Origin: Hofstenia miamia
Lineage: Eukaryota; Xenacoelomorpha; Acoela
DNA: 61,423 bases
Direction: 5' to 3'
Assembly (NCBI GenBank): GCA_004352715.1
Contig: SCFE01000070.1
Span: 1,786,057 to 1,847,479 of the forward strand
Position numbers and translations under genes: made by a program. Below the pieces are notes generated by a model. That model ran no database searches. It saw nothing but the letters and a program-made list of their open reading frames with translations, and had not been told where the DNA came from. Shown here piece by piece: positions 1 through 11,503 of the stretch (its first letter is position 1; each line of letters begins with the position of its first letter).

Positions 1-42
1 TATATATATATATATATATATATATAAGTGTGTGTGTTTGTG
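1..42. repeat. TA dinucleotide microsatellite followed by a GT-rich run
   Basis: The window opens with about 13 TA units and then an imperfect GT run to about base 42. It is simple-sequence DNA and probably lies at or near a contig edge. Confidence 0.9.
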
Positions 43-951
43 TAACTGAATTGAATCAATCTCCTAAGGCTATTGCACCTCTTTGAGGAAAATGTTAAGT
101 ACAACACAACAACCAAGTGATTTGAATGTCAAAACGAGATATTTTATTAAATACAAATCGTTCGCATTAGAATTAAATGAAGATGAACTACATGTTGTTA
201 GGTGCAAAACAAGCAAAATGACCTTGCTTTTGATTATAGTTTGTTTTATGAAGAGTCATTTAACCGACACTAAAAACCAAAGATGAAACGTAAACTAACA
301 AATGTCGATTTCAGATTTTGAATCAATTTCAGCATTGCACTACATGATTCAATTAGAAAAGGCCCCATGTTGAGTCCAATATAAGCATGAAACTATATGA
401 TTTATGCATTAGAAAATGTATGCAACGCGGTCACGTTAGCTATAAATTCTTTTTTAATAAGTACATAAGTTCCAAAATATTAAGAAATCTCATGAAGAAT
501 TTGATTTACACTAAACATGTATAGATTTGGATGAATATACCTTATATCATGTAATGTCCTTAACTATATACCGCGTGCTATCGCTTGTTACCAATTTGGT
601 TAATTCTGCAAAGTTATAGGCCTATATGTATTATTTGCATTTGTCAACGTTTTTTACCTTATACTAGCATTTATTTTCTCCCTGTGCACCCTATTCTATA
701 CCTTTTGGTTGTATTTGAATATCGAGCTGATCGTGTATATCGAACTGCCGTCACAACCTCATTACATTTCTAATTGCCTTAACTAATTTACAAAATTTTT
801 ATCAACATTTTCTAAAAATAAACATCCCCATTTCTCCTTCCCAGAAATGTCAACAACAGTATTCCCATTTTAGGAATACTCATCAAGAAATGAATTTATT
901 CTACTTCATTTTTCGAAAAAAATATTTTTCAAATCTTAAATCAGGATTTAC
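43..951. other. AT-rich non-coding DNA, nothing recognised
   Basis: The longest reading frames are 60-70 codons and carry no recognisable domain. I see no retrotransposon coding sequence, LTR terminus or RNA gene here. Confidence 0.6.
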
Positions 952-2319
952 ACTATGGAATTGGGCATTCTCTATGACACAAATATGTTTTATCTAAGTT
1001 CCCTATAGACTTTTCTTCTTGAATTTTTATAAATTAATGCTCTATTAAACGAAACTAAGAATTTCAGCTATTTCGCAAATTGTAAAAATGATATTGCCGC
1101 CATTTATTTATAATTCTTTACCAGGTTACATTAAAGTCGTAGTGATTTATTTCGAATATTATTTACATGCAGACCCATAATCAATAAGATGTTAATATTC
1201 CCTTGAAATACTTCTCAAATGAAATGAGCATTGCCCAGAACTTTTGATAAAATTTTGGTGCTGAAAATGAAACAAAATACCAAAGAAACCATCATATTAA
1301 AATGAAGTAACACATTTATTGAAGATGAATCATTGTTTATATATGTACTGTTTATTTATCTAGTACATATTTTCAAAGTTTCTATCTTTACTTGAATATT
1401 CTATAATTAGGATTTAAATGTAGCTTAGACTACATATCATATATTTATTTCCATTTACAGCCTGGGACTGCTTACTTCCAGGGTTTTTGGGTCAAGTTCA
1501 AGTTAATCAGACTGAGCTTGAGTTTTACATTGTGAGTTCAAGTTTGAGTATTTTTTAAATGAAATTCCGAGGTCAATTCGGTTTTTTTTAATTATGAGGT
1601 TTTAAAGTAAAATATTCTAAGCTACAAAATAGTTNACTATGGAATTGGGCATTCTCTATGACACAAATATGTTTTATCTAAGTTCCCTATAGACTTTTCT
1701 TCTTGAATTTTTATAAATTAATGCTCTATTAAACGAAACTAAGAATTTCAGCTATTTCGCAAATTGTAAAAATGATATTGCCGCCATTTATTTATAATTC
1801 TTTACCAGGTTACATTAAAGTCGTAGTGATTTATTTCGAATATTATTTACATGCAGACCCATAATCAATAAGATGTTAATATTCCCTTGAAATACTTCTC
1901 AAATGAAATGAGCATTGCCCAGAACTTTTGATAAAATTTTGGTGCTGAAAATGAAACAAAATACCAAAGAAACCATCATATTAAAATGAAGTAACACATT
2001 TATTGAAGATGAATCATTGTTTATATATGTACTGTTTATTTATCTAGTACATATTTTCAAAGTTTCTATCTTTACTTGAATATTCTATAATTAGGATTTA
2101 AATGTAGCTTAGACTACATATCATATATTTATTTCCATTTACAGCCTGGGACTGCTTACTTCCAGGGTTTTTGGGTCAAGTTCAAGTTAATCAGACTGAG
2201 CTTGAGTTTTACATTGTGAGTTCAAGTTTGAGTATTTTTTAAATGAAATTCCGAGGTCAATTCGGTTTTTTTTTAATTATGAGGTTTTAAAGTAAAATAT
2301 TCTAAGCTACAAAATAGTT
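952..2319. repeat. Near-identical 683-bp block present twice, joined by a single N
   Basis: Bases 952-1634 are repeated at 1636-2319 with essentially one difference (one extra T in a T run). A single N at 1635 separates the copies. Perfect identity in unconstrained AT-rich DNA at an N is what an unmerged contig overlap or two haplotypes placed in tandem would give, so the doubling is probably an assembly artefact. Confidence 0.85.
1479..1634 (+). mobile_element. 5' part of the hAT-like MITE in the first duplicate
   Basis: This is the CAGGGTTTTTGGG start and first ~155 bp of the MITE described at 2163-2497, cut off by the N at 1635. If the duplication is an artefact, this is the same element counted twice. 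Confidence 0.6.
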
Positions 2320-2497
2320 TTTGTTATTGGTAAGAAAATAGATATTTAAAAATATTAAATTTTTATGGTATTTTTGGGTGGATTTCAAACAAGTTCAAGT
2401 TTGAGTTTTGATGATTTCTCTTTTGAGTTTTTCTTATCAAGTTTTGTCTGTTTATTTGAGTTTGAGTTCTTAACATTCTGAGTACTCAAAAACCCTG
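2163..2497 (+). mobile_element. Non-autonomous hAT-like MITE, 335 bp
   Basis: The element begins CAGGGTTTTTG and ends CAAAAACCCTG, an 11-bp terminal inverted repeat with the CAGGG/CCCTG termini usual for hAT elements. It is flanked by CTTACTTC (2155-2162) and CTCACTTC (2498-2505), an 8-bp target duplication with one mismatch, the length expected for hAT. The interior is non-coding and rich in 'gagtttgagttc'-like words. A diverged inverted relative lies at 15868-16181. The class is inferred from termini and duplication length, since no transposase is present. Confidence 0.7.
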
Positions 2498-2505
2498 CTC
2501 ACTTC

Positions 2506-3420
2506 TTAAAATATGAGCAATTTTTGCAGCTCATCCTTTTCAAATGATTGAACTTTTTAAACCCTGAATTCTAATGAGCTTGAAAAACAATATGAATTGA
2601 GGATGCTAAGGCCCCTTACTCAAAGCAAATATTTTGATAAAGCCTCTAAATAATGAAGCCATTTAAGTTTTAACCCCTTGTAATCAGTAAATTTGTAATT
2701 ACCACTGGATAAACTCAGAAAAGAAATAACTATGGCTCAATTGAAAATGCATTTAAATATATTTTAAAAAATAGATTTTTAATTATTTATCAATTGCAAA
2801 GGATTTTATGAAGCTTATGTAGCTGGCAATTATTCTAAAATAAATATATTTTGCATCTAGAAATACTCAAAATTACAAAAATACTTGATCAGTTTTGGAA
2901 CATTCTTTAAAAAATTTGAATTCATACTAAAAATCTAATACAACTAAAATTCAAGCTGAAGAAAAAAGACCTATAAGTTCAATTTCAATTGACAATATCC
3001 TCAAAGGCTGACTAGATTTTACAATATCTTTTGAAGAAAAGTAAATGATCTCAAAAGAAGAATGGTTGAAATATGTTGGTATTTTTTGCCAACAATGATA
3101 TACTTAGAACCAACAAACACTTTCTTAAAACCAACAATGCAAATTTATTTAAAAAAATTTGTTTAAAATAGATGAGAAAGAGACATTATTTTAAATAAAA
3201 GTAAAAGGGACATAAAAAATAACTTTCATAATTCAAAGTATCTTATTTAATAAAATTTGTATGAAGGCTGGATGCTTATTTTTTCAAGCTAAAAAATCAA
3301 TATAATTAATTAACTGTGCATTAATTTGTTTAACCTTAAACTGTTTGAATTTGTTAGAAATGTCTGAAGAGTTATATGCCATGAGCATGCACATTAAAGA
3401 AACCATTTTGAAGACAGGCC
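2506..3420. other. AT-rich non-coding DNA
   Basis: No coding or mobile feature is recognised. A small GTTGG...CCAAC inverted repeat near 3076-3094 with further CCAAC words just downstream could be the edge of another short repeat, but I cannot define one. Confidence 0.5.
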
Positions 3421-4210
3421 ACCCAGATAACAAATTTTAGTTGTTTTTTCATGGTTGTTTTAACATTGAAATGGTACCCTTTTGACTGGTCTAAACAATG
3501 TTGTTCCAGCAACCTCACATTAGGTTGCTTTTTGGTTGTTTTTTCTGAATAAAAAAGCACTATTTTTTAGGTCATAACAATATTATTTTATGTTGCCCAT
3601 GATTGTTCTAGCATTACTTTTATATGCAATACATCAAATTTATATTGATAATCAGTTTAAACATTACTGATTAAACTAACACAAGCCCAACAAAGGGCAG
3701 AATAGTAATACAATAAATACATTATTTGCTGAAATTTTGAATGAATGTCTTGATTTTAAATGATAACAATAAGCATAAAAATCTGCCAAATTTAACAAAA
3801 ATTTAGACTTTTAAAATTAAGTATAATTTTGAAATAATACTTTTTTAAATTGTAATGAATCTCTTCTGCTCAAATGTAACTTTTTTATCTGACAGATAAT
3901 TTGAAGGTGTCCAAATATTCATGAATAAATTATTTTGTAAATTCAATAACCAAGTATATTATAATTTTTCAAAAATTTAATATTTCAAAAAAGCTTTTTG
4001 CAATTCTGTTCTTTATATAAAAATGATCTAGTAATCAAAATGATGAGTGAGTTCTATTTGCAAGCATCTGCTTGAATCTTAAATTATCACATTTTTAGTT
4101 GCTCAAATTAGTATTAATGGTTGTTATTATGATGTTAATTGTTGCTGCAACAACCAAAAGTATGAAACAACCATAAACAATGTAAAAACAACCAAAATTG
4201 TTATCTGGGT
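3421..4210. mobile_element. 790-bp element with long terminal inverted repeats (ACCCAGATAACA...)
   Basis: The ends ACCCAGATAACA and TGTTATCTGGGT are inverted copies. The inverted similarity continues inward for roughly 45-90 bases through words such as GGTTGTTTT and CCAGCAACC. The interior has no transposase frame, so this looks like a non-autonomous DNA transposon or foldback element. I could not find a convincing target-site duplication. Confidence 0.6.
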
Positions 4211-4544
4211 ATAGGCATACAGTGTACCAGTGTGCACATAGAACTAAATTGAAATGCCAAGAAATGACCTATGTCTATAGAAAAGGGGAGGAGGAAATTG
4301 TTAAAGTAGGTTATTGCATAAATCTCATCTAATAATCTAATAGGTATCTCACTCTCACAAGCATGAGGAAGAAACTGTCTGTTGAAATGATTAGTTAGAC
4401 ATTTTGCAGTCATCACAAAATGATTCACCACACATCAGAAGAAGAAAGCTAATTAGAGCTGGGTTTGATGAAGATCATAAAAAAACTAGGGAATGATCTT
4501 TTCAGGTTAGGATTTCTAAATAAGCTCACCTTAATAACACAAGG

Positions 4545-4577
<33 letters not shown>

Positions 4578-4987
4578 NNNNNNNNNNNNNNNNNNNNNNN
4601 NNNNNNNNNNNNNNNNNNNNNNNNNNNNNNNNNNNNNNNNNNNNNNNNNNNNNNNNNNNNNNNNNNNNNNNNNNNNNNNNNNNNNNNNNNNNNNNNNNNN
4701 NNNNNNNNNNNNNNNNNNNNNNNNNNNNNNNNNNNNNNNNNNNNNNNNNNNNNNNNNNNNNNNNNNNNNNNNNNNNNNNNNNNNNNNNNNNNNNNNNNNN
4801 NNNNNNNNNNNNNNNNNNNNNNNNNNNNNNNNNNNNNNNNNNNNNNNNNNNNNNNNNNNNNNNNNNNNNNNNNNNNNNNNNNNNNNNNNNNNNNNNNNNN
4901 NNNNNNNNNNNNNNNNNNNNNNNNNNNNNNNNNNNNNNNNNNNNNNNNNNNNNNNNNNNNNNNNNNNNNNNNNNNNNNNNNNNNNNN
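4211..4987. other. Non-coding flank, TA microsatellite and a 410-N gap
   Basis: Bases 4211-4548 show nothing recognisable. A TA run occupies 4549-4577 and the assembly gap covers 4578-4987. The microsatellite probably caused the gap. Confidence 0.8.
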
Positions 4988-5935
4988 GTTATGCATTCAT
5001 GTGAAAGCTCACTAACATTAGCAGATGCTGTTAGTACTTTCATGGACCCTCTGAATGGCACTGCTACTAATTTTGATATATTGTGCTTACTTTTCAAGGA
5101 TTACCAGTTTATAATCATTTCTGATGTCATGGCCAAAAGTTTGCAAAGTGCTATTACTGCTCACACATTCTGGCTCTATTGCATATTGCAAAAATCCACA
5201 TAATCAAAAATTCTCCAATTCTTTTTCCAAAAGTCAGACACTGAGGTTGCCCAGGAAAGCTTCTTATGAAGATTTTTAACTCTTGAATAATAAATGAAAA
5301 TTGTATTTGAAAACTGTCCACATGGTTATATTAGGCCTATTGAGGAAGAATACACAAAAAAAATTCTAATGTGGAAGAGCTGTTTATTATACAACTGTTT
5401 AAAAAAGGCTTCCTAGCAAATACTTAAACTACAGTATGGCCTATGCAATACAAGTTATAAATACAAAGAGAAATGGAAAACCACTTACATTTAGGCAGAA
5501 GGATGTGTTTATTTTAGAAGCAGTTATGTAACAATAGCAGAATATGGATTTCCACTGATTATTAAATAACAGCATATACCAACCCATTGACACTCTTCTA
5601 AAAATAAGTTATTACTTGAACAATATATTATAGCAAAAATTATCCATCACCCTTTCAATTACAATGGCTTAAATAAAATTCACAAATGTTTGCCATAACA
5701 CTATTATCTCACACACAATATTTAATCATTTCAGAAAAGTATGTAGATATTCAAATTATTGTTGTTACCTCAATAAAGCCTTTGAAGACACAAAATCCAC
5801 TTTGTAGGCACATTGCTTAAGGTTATTAAATACTTCTTATTATCACATATATTTACTATTTACTTCATGAAGTCCATCTCACATGCTCATTCTGATTAGC
5901 TAATAAATTTATTTTTCCAAGGTGGCAAAAAATAC
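4988..5935. other. AT-rich DNA left of element E1, nothing recognised
   Basis: A 70-codon frame at 4991-5203 (+) shows no domain, repeat or homologue within the window, and I do not call it a gene. The last four bases (5932-5935, ATAC) are the left target-site duplication of E1. Confidence 0.5.
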
Positions 5936-6794
5936 TGTAGAATCACAGGGTGCATCTAGCAGCTCAAGCAGTACAAAGGTAGCAGAAGATTATTATCACT
6001 GAGAGCAATCCACTCTCTAACAAAACAAATGAAGATTGGTAATTCTCCAATTTCATTGTAGTGACCAATTCAACATGGCATCTTGCTGAAGACAAGCCAT
6101 TTGAATACATCCTTGCAAATCCAAGGTGCTAATCATGTGCCTCAAGTTGTAATTTCTAGTTCAATACAAATAATTTATCTCAGTGTTTATCTCCTCAGCT
6201 CATGTAATAAGGATATTAAATAATGTGTAGTTACCACGTATTCATGTATGCCAATGGCATAGTATATTAACATTGTGTAATAGTTTGTGCATGTTTGATC
6301 AACAGATGTTGTAGTTCTTTTAATGCCTATGCCTATACATAGCTTAAAGTGACCACAATATGGGCTCACATCTGTCAAGGAGCAAGTTATTGCCCCAGGC
6401 ACAGTGGAGTTCCTTCCACATTATTGCCAGATCTTACAATTTCATTATTATAATATTCATACCAGAGCTAAAAAGGTTAGTAAAATATAGAATAATAAAA
6501 AAGCAAATGTTATCCAGCAAGAACATAATTTATTTGACGTTTGCTTACATTCAAGTTCCCTATTTATTACAAAAGAAGGTAAATACTTACTGTATTTTAC
6601 AAAAGTTTGTTTCCCTCACAAATTAACTGAGCAATTACATGTAATCTAAAGCTTGAGGGGACAATCACAAAGTTTGAAACTTAAGTTTGAAAAGATCACA
6701 AATTAATAAAATCACTAAAACTAAATTGCACCAAATTAATTTGAGAGTACCTAAAATTGAAATAGAATAAAAGAGAGGCCTGAGTGATTCTACA
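5936..6794 (-). repeat. 3' LTR of E1 (family b)
   Basis: The termini on the plus strand are TGTAGAATCAC...GTGATTCTACA, i.e. TG...CA with inverted ends. It matches 14893-15767 along its length. Being on the left of minus-strand coding, with a purine-rich stretch next to its inner edge, it is the 3' LTR. Confidence 0.85.
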
Positions 6795-6806
6795 TGCCCC
6801 AATTGC
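6795..6806 (-). promoter_or_regulatory. Candidate polypurine tract of E1
   Basis: Read on the minus strand, AATTGGGGCA directly precedes the TGTAGAATC start of the 3' LTR, the position where plus-strand DNA synthesis is primed. The tract is short and partly decayed. Confidence 0.5.
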
Positions 6807-6809
6807 ACA

Positions 6810-7833
6810 AATAAGGCTGTGGTAGCAGTTGAACAGTAGGACCACACAACAACTTTTGGGCTTCTTCAATCAATTCTTAGGCCAATATATCATCCCATGA
6901 TGAAACTTCTGCCTAGCAGGGTCACCTGGTGACCTGCATTAATGCTAGTTCAGAGATGAAGGAGCCATAATAGTTAAGAAAGCCCATCAGGCATTGGACA
7001 TCCTTGCATGAGCATGGAGTCTCAATTCAGGTGAGATGGTCTTTCACATTGTTTTTAATAGATATTCTCCTGGGTTTAATCACTCTTCCTAAGAAGGTAA
7101 CTTGTGGTGAAATGAGTCCAGAGCCATACAGGATCTTGAGAGTGCAACCCAATTTATCTAAGTGATCAGAGAATGTGTGTCCAGCAACAAGAATATCGTT
7201 CATGTATGCAGTGATCCCAGGCTAGAGAACATTAGCCCCATTCCATAGTACATGTGTAATGTAACACTGAAATATAGCCAGGGCATTACAAAGCCCAAAG
7301 GCCATGTATTTCCACTCAAAAAGGCTGTAAGGCGTAATAAAAGTGGTTTTCAGGATGTTGGCTGGCTTCACCAGTATCTGCCAATAGGCTTTACAGAGAT
7401 CCAAGCATGAAAATAACTTGTACTTGTTGGCATCATATAGGAGATCCTTGATGTGAGGTAACAGATATGCATTCTTGACTATGATATCATTTAATTGTTG
7501 GAAATCAACACAGAGGCAGTACTTCTCACCTTGGCAAATGAACACCATAGGTGCAGCATAAGGACTATTACTATTCTGTATGATCCATCTTTTGATGAGG
7601 TTGCTAATGATCTGTTTGTACTCCCCTCTTAAGTTCTTGGGTACCCTCCAAACTGGCAACCAAATGGGGCAATCACTCTTGGTTTTGATGGCATGTTGTT
7701 CCCCAATGACCTCTCCAACACTAATTGATCCATAATTAAACACATCATGATGCTGGCACAAAAGGGCAGAGAGTGTGTCACATTCTTGTGGACTCAGGTG
7801 TCCATGACTTCCCTCAGCATGGCTGAGGTCCAA
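6810..7833 (-). pseudogene. pol: E1 pol: reverse transcriptase remnant
   Basis: Minus-strand frames give the fingers and palm of a Ty3/gypsy RT: 'LCVDFQQLN', 'LFSCLDLCKAYWQ', 'FGLCNALAIFQ', then after a TAG the catalytic loop and 'FLGRVI'. The loop at 7195-7206 reads Y-M-N-D instead of Y-x-D-D, so the first catalytic Asp is lost. A second tract reads through 'GFLNYYGSFISEL', after which similarity ends close to the LTR. RNase H and integrase are missing. The copy cannot encode an active enzyme. Confidence 0.85.
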
Positions 7834-7852
7834 ACTGGATCACATGGTTCAC

Positions 7853-8533
7853 TTAGATTGTGAATTGCAGTAAGAATGGGCAGACAGGTGCAGCTTTGAG
7901 TTTGAGCTGGAAAAGTGTTGCAATGATGGATGTCTTTGTTAGATCCATCTGGATCAGGTGTGTGGAACTATTAAGCACAGAAATGTAAGTCTTTTCACAG
8001 GAGACATGACAAAGGTCTGGAGAGAGATGTAGACTGCAAAGGCGTTTTCCTCTTTGTCCCAAGATCAAGACGTCCCCCTTGTAATGAGAGCTCATAGTGA
8101 TGGCAACTTGTTGCCAGTGCCATGGTTCCACAATGATAGTATTGGTTAAAGTTAACAAGATTTCTTGTTTACAAGTAGTAGCAAGCTCCTCCTGTGGCCT
8201 GCTTTCACAAATAGAGAGAGTGTTGGTTCCATAATTGATTATGCATGCATTCCTCTCAAGGAATTTGGTCCCAAGGATGACATCATACAGTAGAGGCCAA
8301 TTGCAGGTGTCAACCACAATAAGGTCCACGTGAAAACATTCCTGATGGATGCACAACTTGAGGTTGTTAATCTGGCCATTCAGTGAAATATTATTCCCCA
8401 AAGCATCCAATAAACAAGTGGTGCAAGGTAACAGATCTTCTCTCTGTAGGGAAAGCTTGTTGCAACAGGTGTTGCTGATGATGGATACAGAAGCTCCTGT
8501 ATCAATGGTGGCGTTAATCAGTAATCTGTTCAC
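7853..8533 (-). pseudogene. pol: E1 aspartic protease and linker
   Basis: A 226-codon open frame begins near 'LLINATIDTGAS' (active-site DTG codons around 8496-8504). It continues through 'VILGTKFLERN', the second conserved block of retropepsins, and a linker like those of the other elements. The protease fold looks intact, but it is separated from RT by stops and frame changes. In life it would cut the Gag-Pol polyprotein. Confidence 0.8.
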
Positions 8534-8891
8534 GGCTGTGGGGTGATGTTAGTGCATATCAATGAAGTTATCACCAAAACATCATGTGCACAGTTTTCAG
8601 GAGCTGGTGCTCCAACTAATATAAATGGTTGACAGACTTGACCAGTGTGTTAGGAGTACATGCTTCAATGAAGGGCACATCAATGATGATACCATCCCCA
8701 TCTGCAATTAGGAGGATAACTGCCCCCACTCTGGGTACAGATGTGGGCTGACTGTCTTTCAGTGTCTGTCTTCTTCTACACTCTAGCAGAACTTGATGAG
8801 GTTAATGACTTAGTGGCAGTTTGACCAGTCTTCAGGTCACCAGCATCTCTCTTGATGTGCATAGTATTCTGTAGCATATAAACAATGCTAA

Positions 8892-10225
8892 TCACCTTCT
8901 TAATATAGAGTTCAAATCATCTTCCAGATCACATTTAAGTTTGAGGTGGCTCCTGATGGTAGAAGGAAATCCCCAACAAATGTAAGAGAAGAGATCATGT
9001 CTCGAGTATTTTGGAGTTAGTTTGCTGAGGTGAAAGAGTCTATCAACTTGCATTATGTAGGTTCTCATATCATCTCTCTTCTTGAAAGAAAGATCACATA
9101 AGAGCGTCTTATATTGCTGCTTGATGTGAGGTGCTTTGTAGTGGTCCTCAAAGTGACCAACAAGTAACTGATAATTTGTCTTAACTTCCCTATCCAGCAT
9201 CATATACTGATTGTACATGAGGCCTTGAAGGTAAATGGGAAATTGTATTGCAGCAGCATCCTGACTGGTCTTATACTGCTTCATTGTTAACTTGAACAGA
9301 AAGAGCCACTCATTGAACAACTGTGAGATTTCATATATTTTGCCAGTAAATTTAGGCAACACTGAGTGTTGATTGAAAAGATTTGATTGTTCATTCACTG
9401 GTGCTTCAGAAGGCAAAATTGATTGAGCGAACCAGGGCCCACAAGTTGTTGTAGACCCAATAGAGTCACTCAGAGGAGAAGGTGGAACATTTGTAGTACT
9501 TGGGGTAACTGAGACATTTACAGGTGCCAAAGGCACAACTGTTATGCTCAGAGTACAAGAGCTCAGCATAGCTACTGTAGTTAGCATTGTGACTTGAGAA
9601 AGGGCAGACTGAGTAAAGGTAGGTGCTCCACTTGTAAAAGAAGATGTGTATAAGAGACAGGTGGCGTCACAGGGGACGTTTTAGGTGCTGACAAAGCATG
9701 AGAAAGGTGGGCAGACATTGTCTGTGAGATAACCTTTGAGAACCTTTCCAAGAGAGCATTGAGGGCCTTGTCCAAAAGAGCATTGGTTACATACTCAGGT
9801 TCCTCTGGGGGAGTCAGAGGGGGATGCGGGAATGATTCCTGAATTTGCATCTCCAAGGCTGAGATTGAGTTGAGCAGGTGTCTCTCATGAAGCCAAGCAG
9901 CAGTGGCTTGTTGTCTCATATCAGCTTATAGGGCGTCAAAATGGGCTTCACAGGAATGGCACTGTGAAATTTGTTCAGCAAGGGCTTCTCTGAGTTGTTG
10001 AACCTCAGGTGTTTGTGACTCAGAATGAGACAACAGTGATGTATACAAAAGAAATGGATTAGACAAAGCAGCAGGAATGGGGGTTTCTTGCAACAAAACT
10101 TTGTAGGGTGTAGATATACCAGAAACAGGTTTAGTGGGGGTAGGAGTTGGTAAAACAATGACAGGGGAAACCCTGAGTGGGAGTCCCATTATGAGATTTA
10201 GAAAAATCCATATCCATAAGAACAA
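8892..10225 (-). pseudogene. gag: E1 gag (capsid plus N-terminal region), broken
   Basis: The capsid part (8892-9587 frame) matches E2-E5 Gag: 'LPKFTGKI', 'FNEWLFLFKLTMK', 'FPIYLQGL', 'YSRHDLFSYICWGFP', 'IKCDLED'-like ending. Upstream a second frame (9581-9919) and a third (9926-10225) carry the Pro/Thr/Ser-rich N-terminus. I see no CCHC zinc knuckle in 8534-8891. The frame change near 9642-9660 coincides with an exact sequencing-adapter sequence, so at least one break may be artificial. Confidence 0.75.
9642..9660. other. Exact Tn5/Nextera mosaic-end sequence (adapter contamination)
   Basis: The 19 bases AGATGTGTATAAGAGACAG are identical to the Tn5 mosaic end used in library kits. Read on the minus strand they give the familiar contaminant peptide 'VSYTHL' inside Gag. 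The reading frame is open on both sides but in different frames, as expected for an artificial join. Confidence 0.85.
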
Positions 10226-10473
10226 GAATAATTAAAAAAGTTAAAGTAAAGTAGGAGAAAAGATTTAAATAACAATTCCAATAATGTAGGAGAATCATCC
10301 AACTGTGTAGGAGAAATATAAGCACTTAACAGATGGTAGCAGGGCATAGGTACACAATCCAAATTCTAGAAGAACAAGACAAACCAATATAGCAATAAGA
10401 ACAGGTAAGAATAGAGTCAGAGCTCAGTGACAGCATCAGATCACAGAGCTGGCAAATGTAAAACTATGCATAA

Positions 10474-11285
10474 TGTAGCATCATCCAAAAAGCAACTAAG
10501 CTGAACAACGTCAAATGATTAATATTAATTAGAATTAATTGTAAAAATTTAGTTAATGATCTTTAGTTATTTTTGTAAGATGCAACTAAGCTTTAATATT
10601 GTTCAAAATAAGAAAACNGATTCTTGCCTAGTCTGACTATCGATCAATACATGTATAAATTAATCAATGCTTGAAACGACTGGATAGTCGACACTTAGGG
10701 ATATTTATATATTCTTAAATGTAGGAGACTCGTCTATAACTGACCTGATAAATGACTTTACATGTAGTACTAGTAAATGTAGGTATAGGAAACTGCAATC
10801 TTATTACTTAAATGATTAAGCCGATAGTTTTATGGTAATGGCTATTTTAATATTATGTAAATGCAGTTAGTGTCAATGCCTGGTTGCTTTATTAAATCAA
10901 AACAACAAACACTTTACAAAATTGAGTTTAAGTCAGTTACAACTTTACTTGAGTGCACGCACTGAGCTAACGTAAGGTACACATAATTAATTCCAGTTGA
11001 GCTGAGGTGGTGCTGTGGACTCAACCATCATTACAGGAGAAGAGGAGCTGTCTTGTGGAGATCAGCTTCAGGCAGTAGCCCATGGAAGAGCTGAAGAGGA
11101 AACATCGTGATGCTCTGTCACCTAAACAGTGATGGTCAATACTCAATTATTTAATTAACATAACTAGTTAATAAGATAGAGAGGTCTGATGGTTCAACAA
11201 CTTGGTAACACCTCACCCGTGATTTACTGAGTACTTATTATCAGTAGTTGGACATGGCGTAATAAGCTAGGTGGAGGATGTTACA
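10474..11285 (+). repeat. 5' LTR of E2 (family a), shortened at an N
   Basis: The LTR starts TGTAGCATCATCC and ends GGAGGATGTTACA. Compared with the 1151-bp copy at 54240-55390, about 330 bp are missing at the single N (10618), so the assembly has skipped part of the LTR. Confidence 0.8.
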
Positions 11286-11301
11286 TGGCGACCATGAAAA
11301 C
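11286..11301 (+). promoter_or_regulatory. tRNA primer binding site of E2
   Basis: TGGCGACCATGAAAAC abuts the LTR end. It matches, with a few differences, the TGGCGACCGTGACAGG site seen on the minus strand at 58508-58523. From memory this is complementary to the 3' end of animal tRNA-Arg(UCG). Confidence 0.7.
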
Positions 11302-11503
11302 TAAGAACAAAGTCAACAGAGAGGAAACAAGGCAGTGATACTTCTTTAAAGACCCGAAAACTCAAAGGAAAATTGAAAAAGAAGCAATGGAGCAGTGAAT
11401 GGAAATACAAAGTCAGCAAAGGCAGAAAACTTCAATCGCAACAAGTGCAAACTGGACCCCCGAATCGTAACCGAACCGGAATGCCACTACGACATTAGGA
11501 ACG

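Noticed and set aside
3372-3560. Minus-strand 62-codon frame
   Set aside because: It overlaps the terminal inverted repeat of the 3421-4210 element, has no domain and looks random.
4465-5097. Long frames across 4578-4987
   Set aside because: They consist of N and the TA microsatellite. The same applies to frames through the 1000-N gaps.
4991-5203. 70-codon frame as a host gene
   Set aside because: Short, no homologue or domain, and no splice or promoter support in view.
6187-6402. Conserved 71-codon minus frame also present at 15172-15387
   Set aside because: Both are the same stretch of the two E1 LTRs, so conservation is due to the LTRs being copies. There is no domain.
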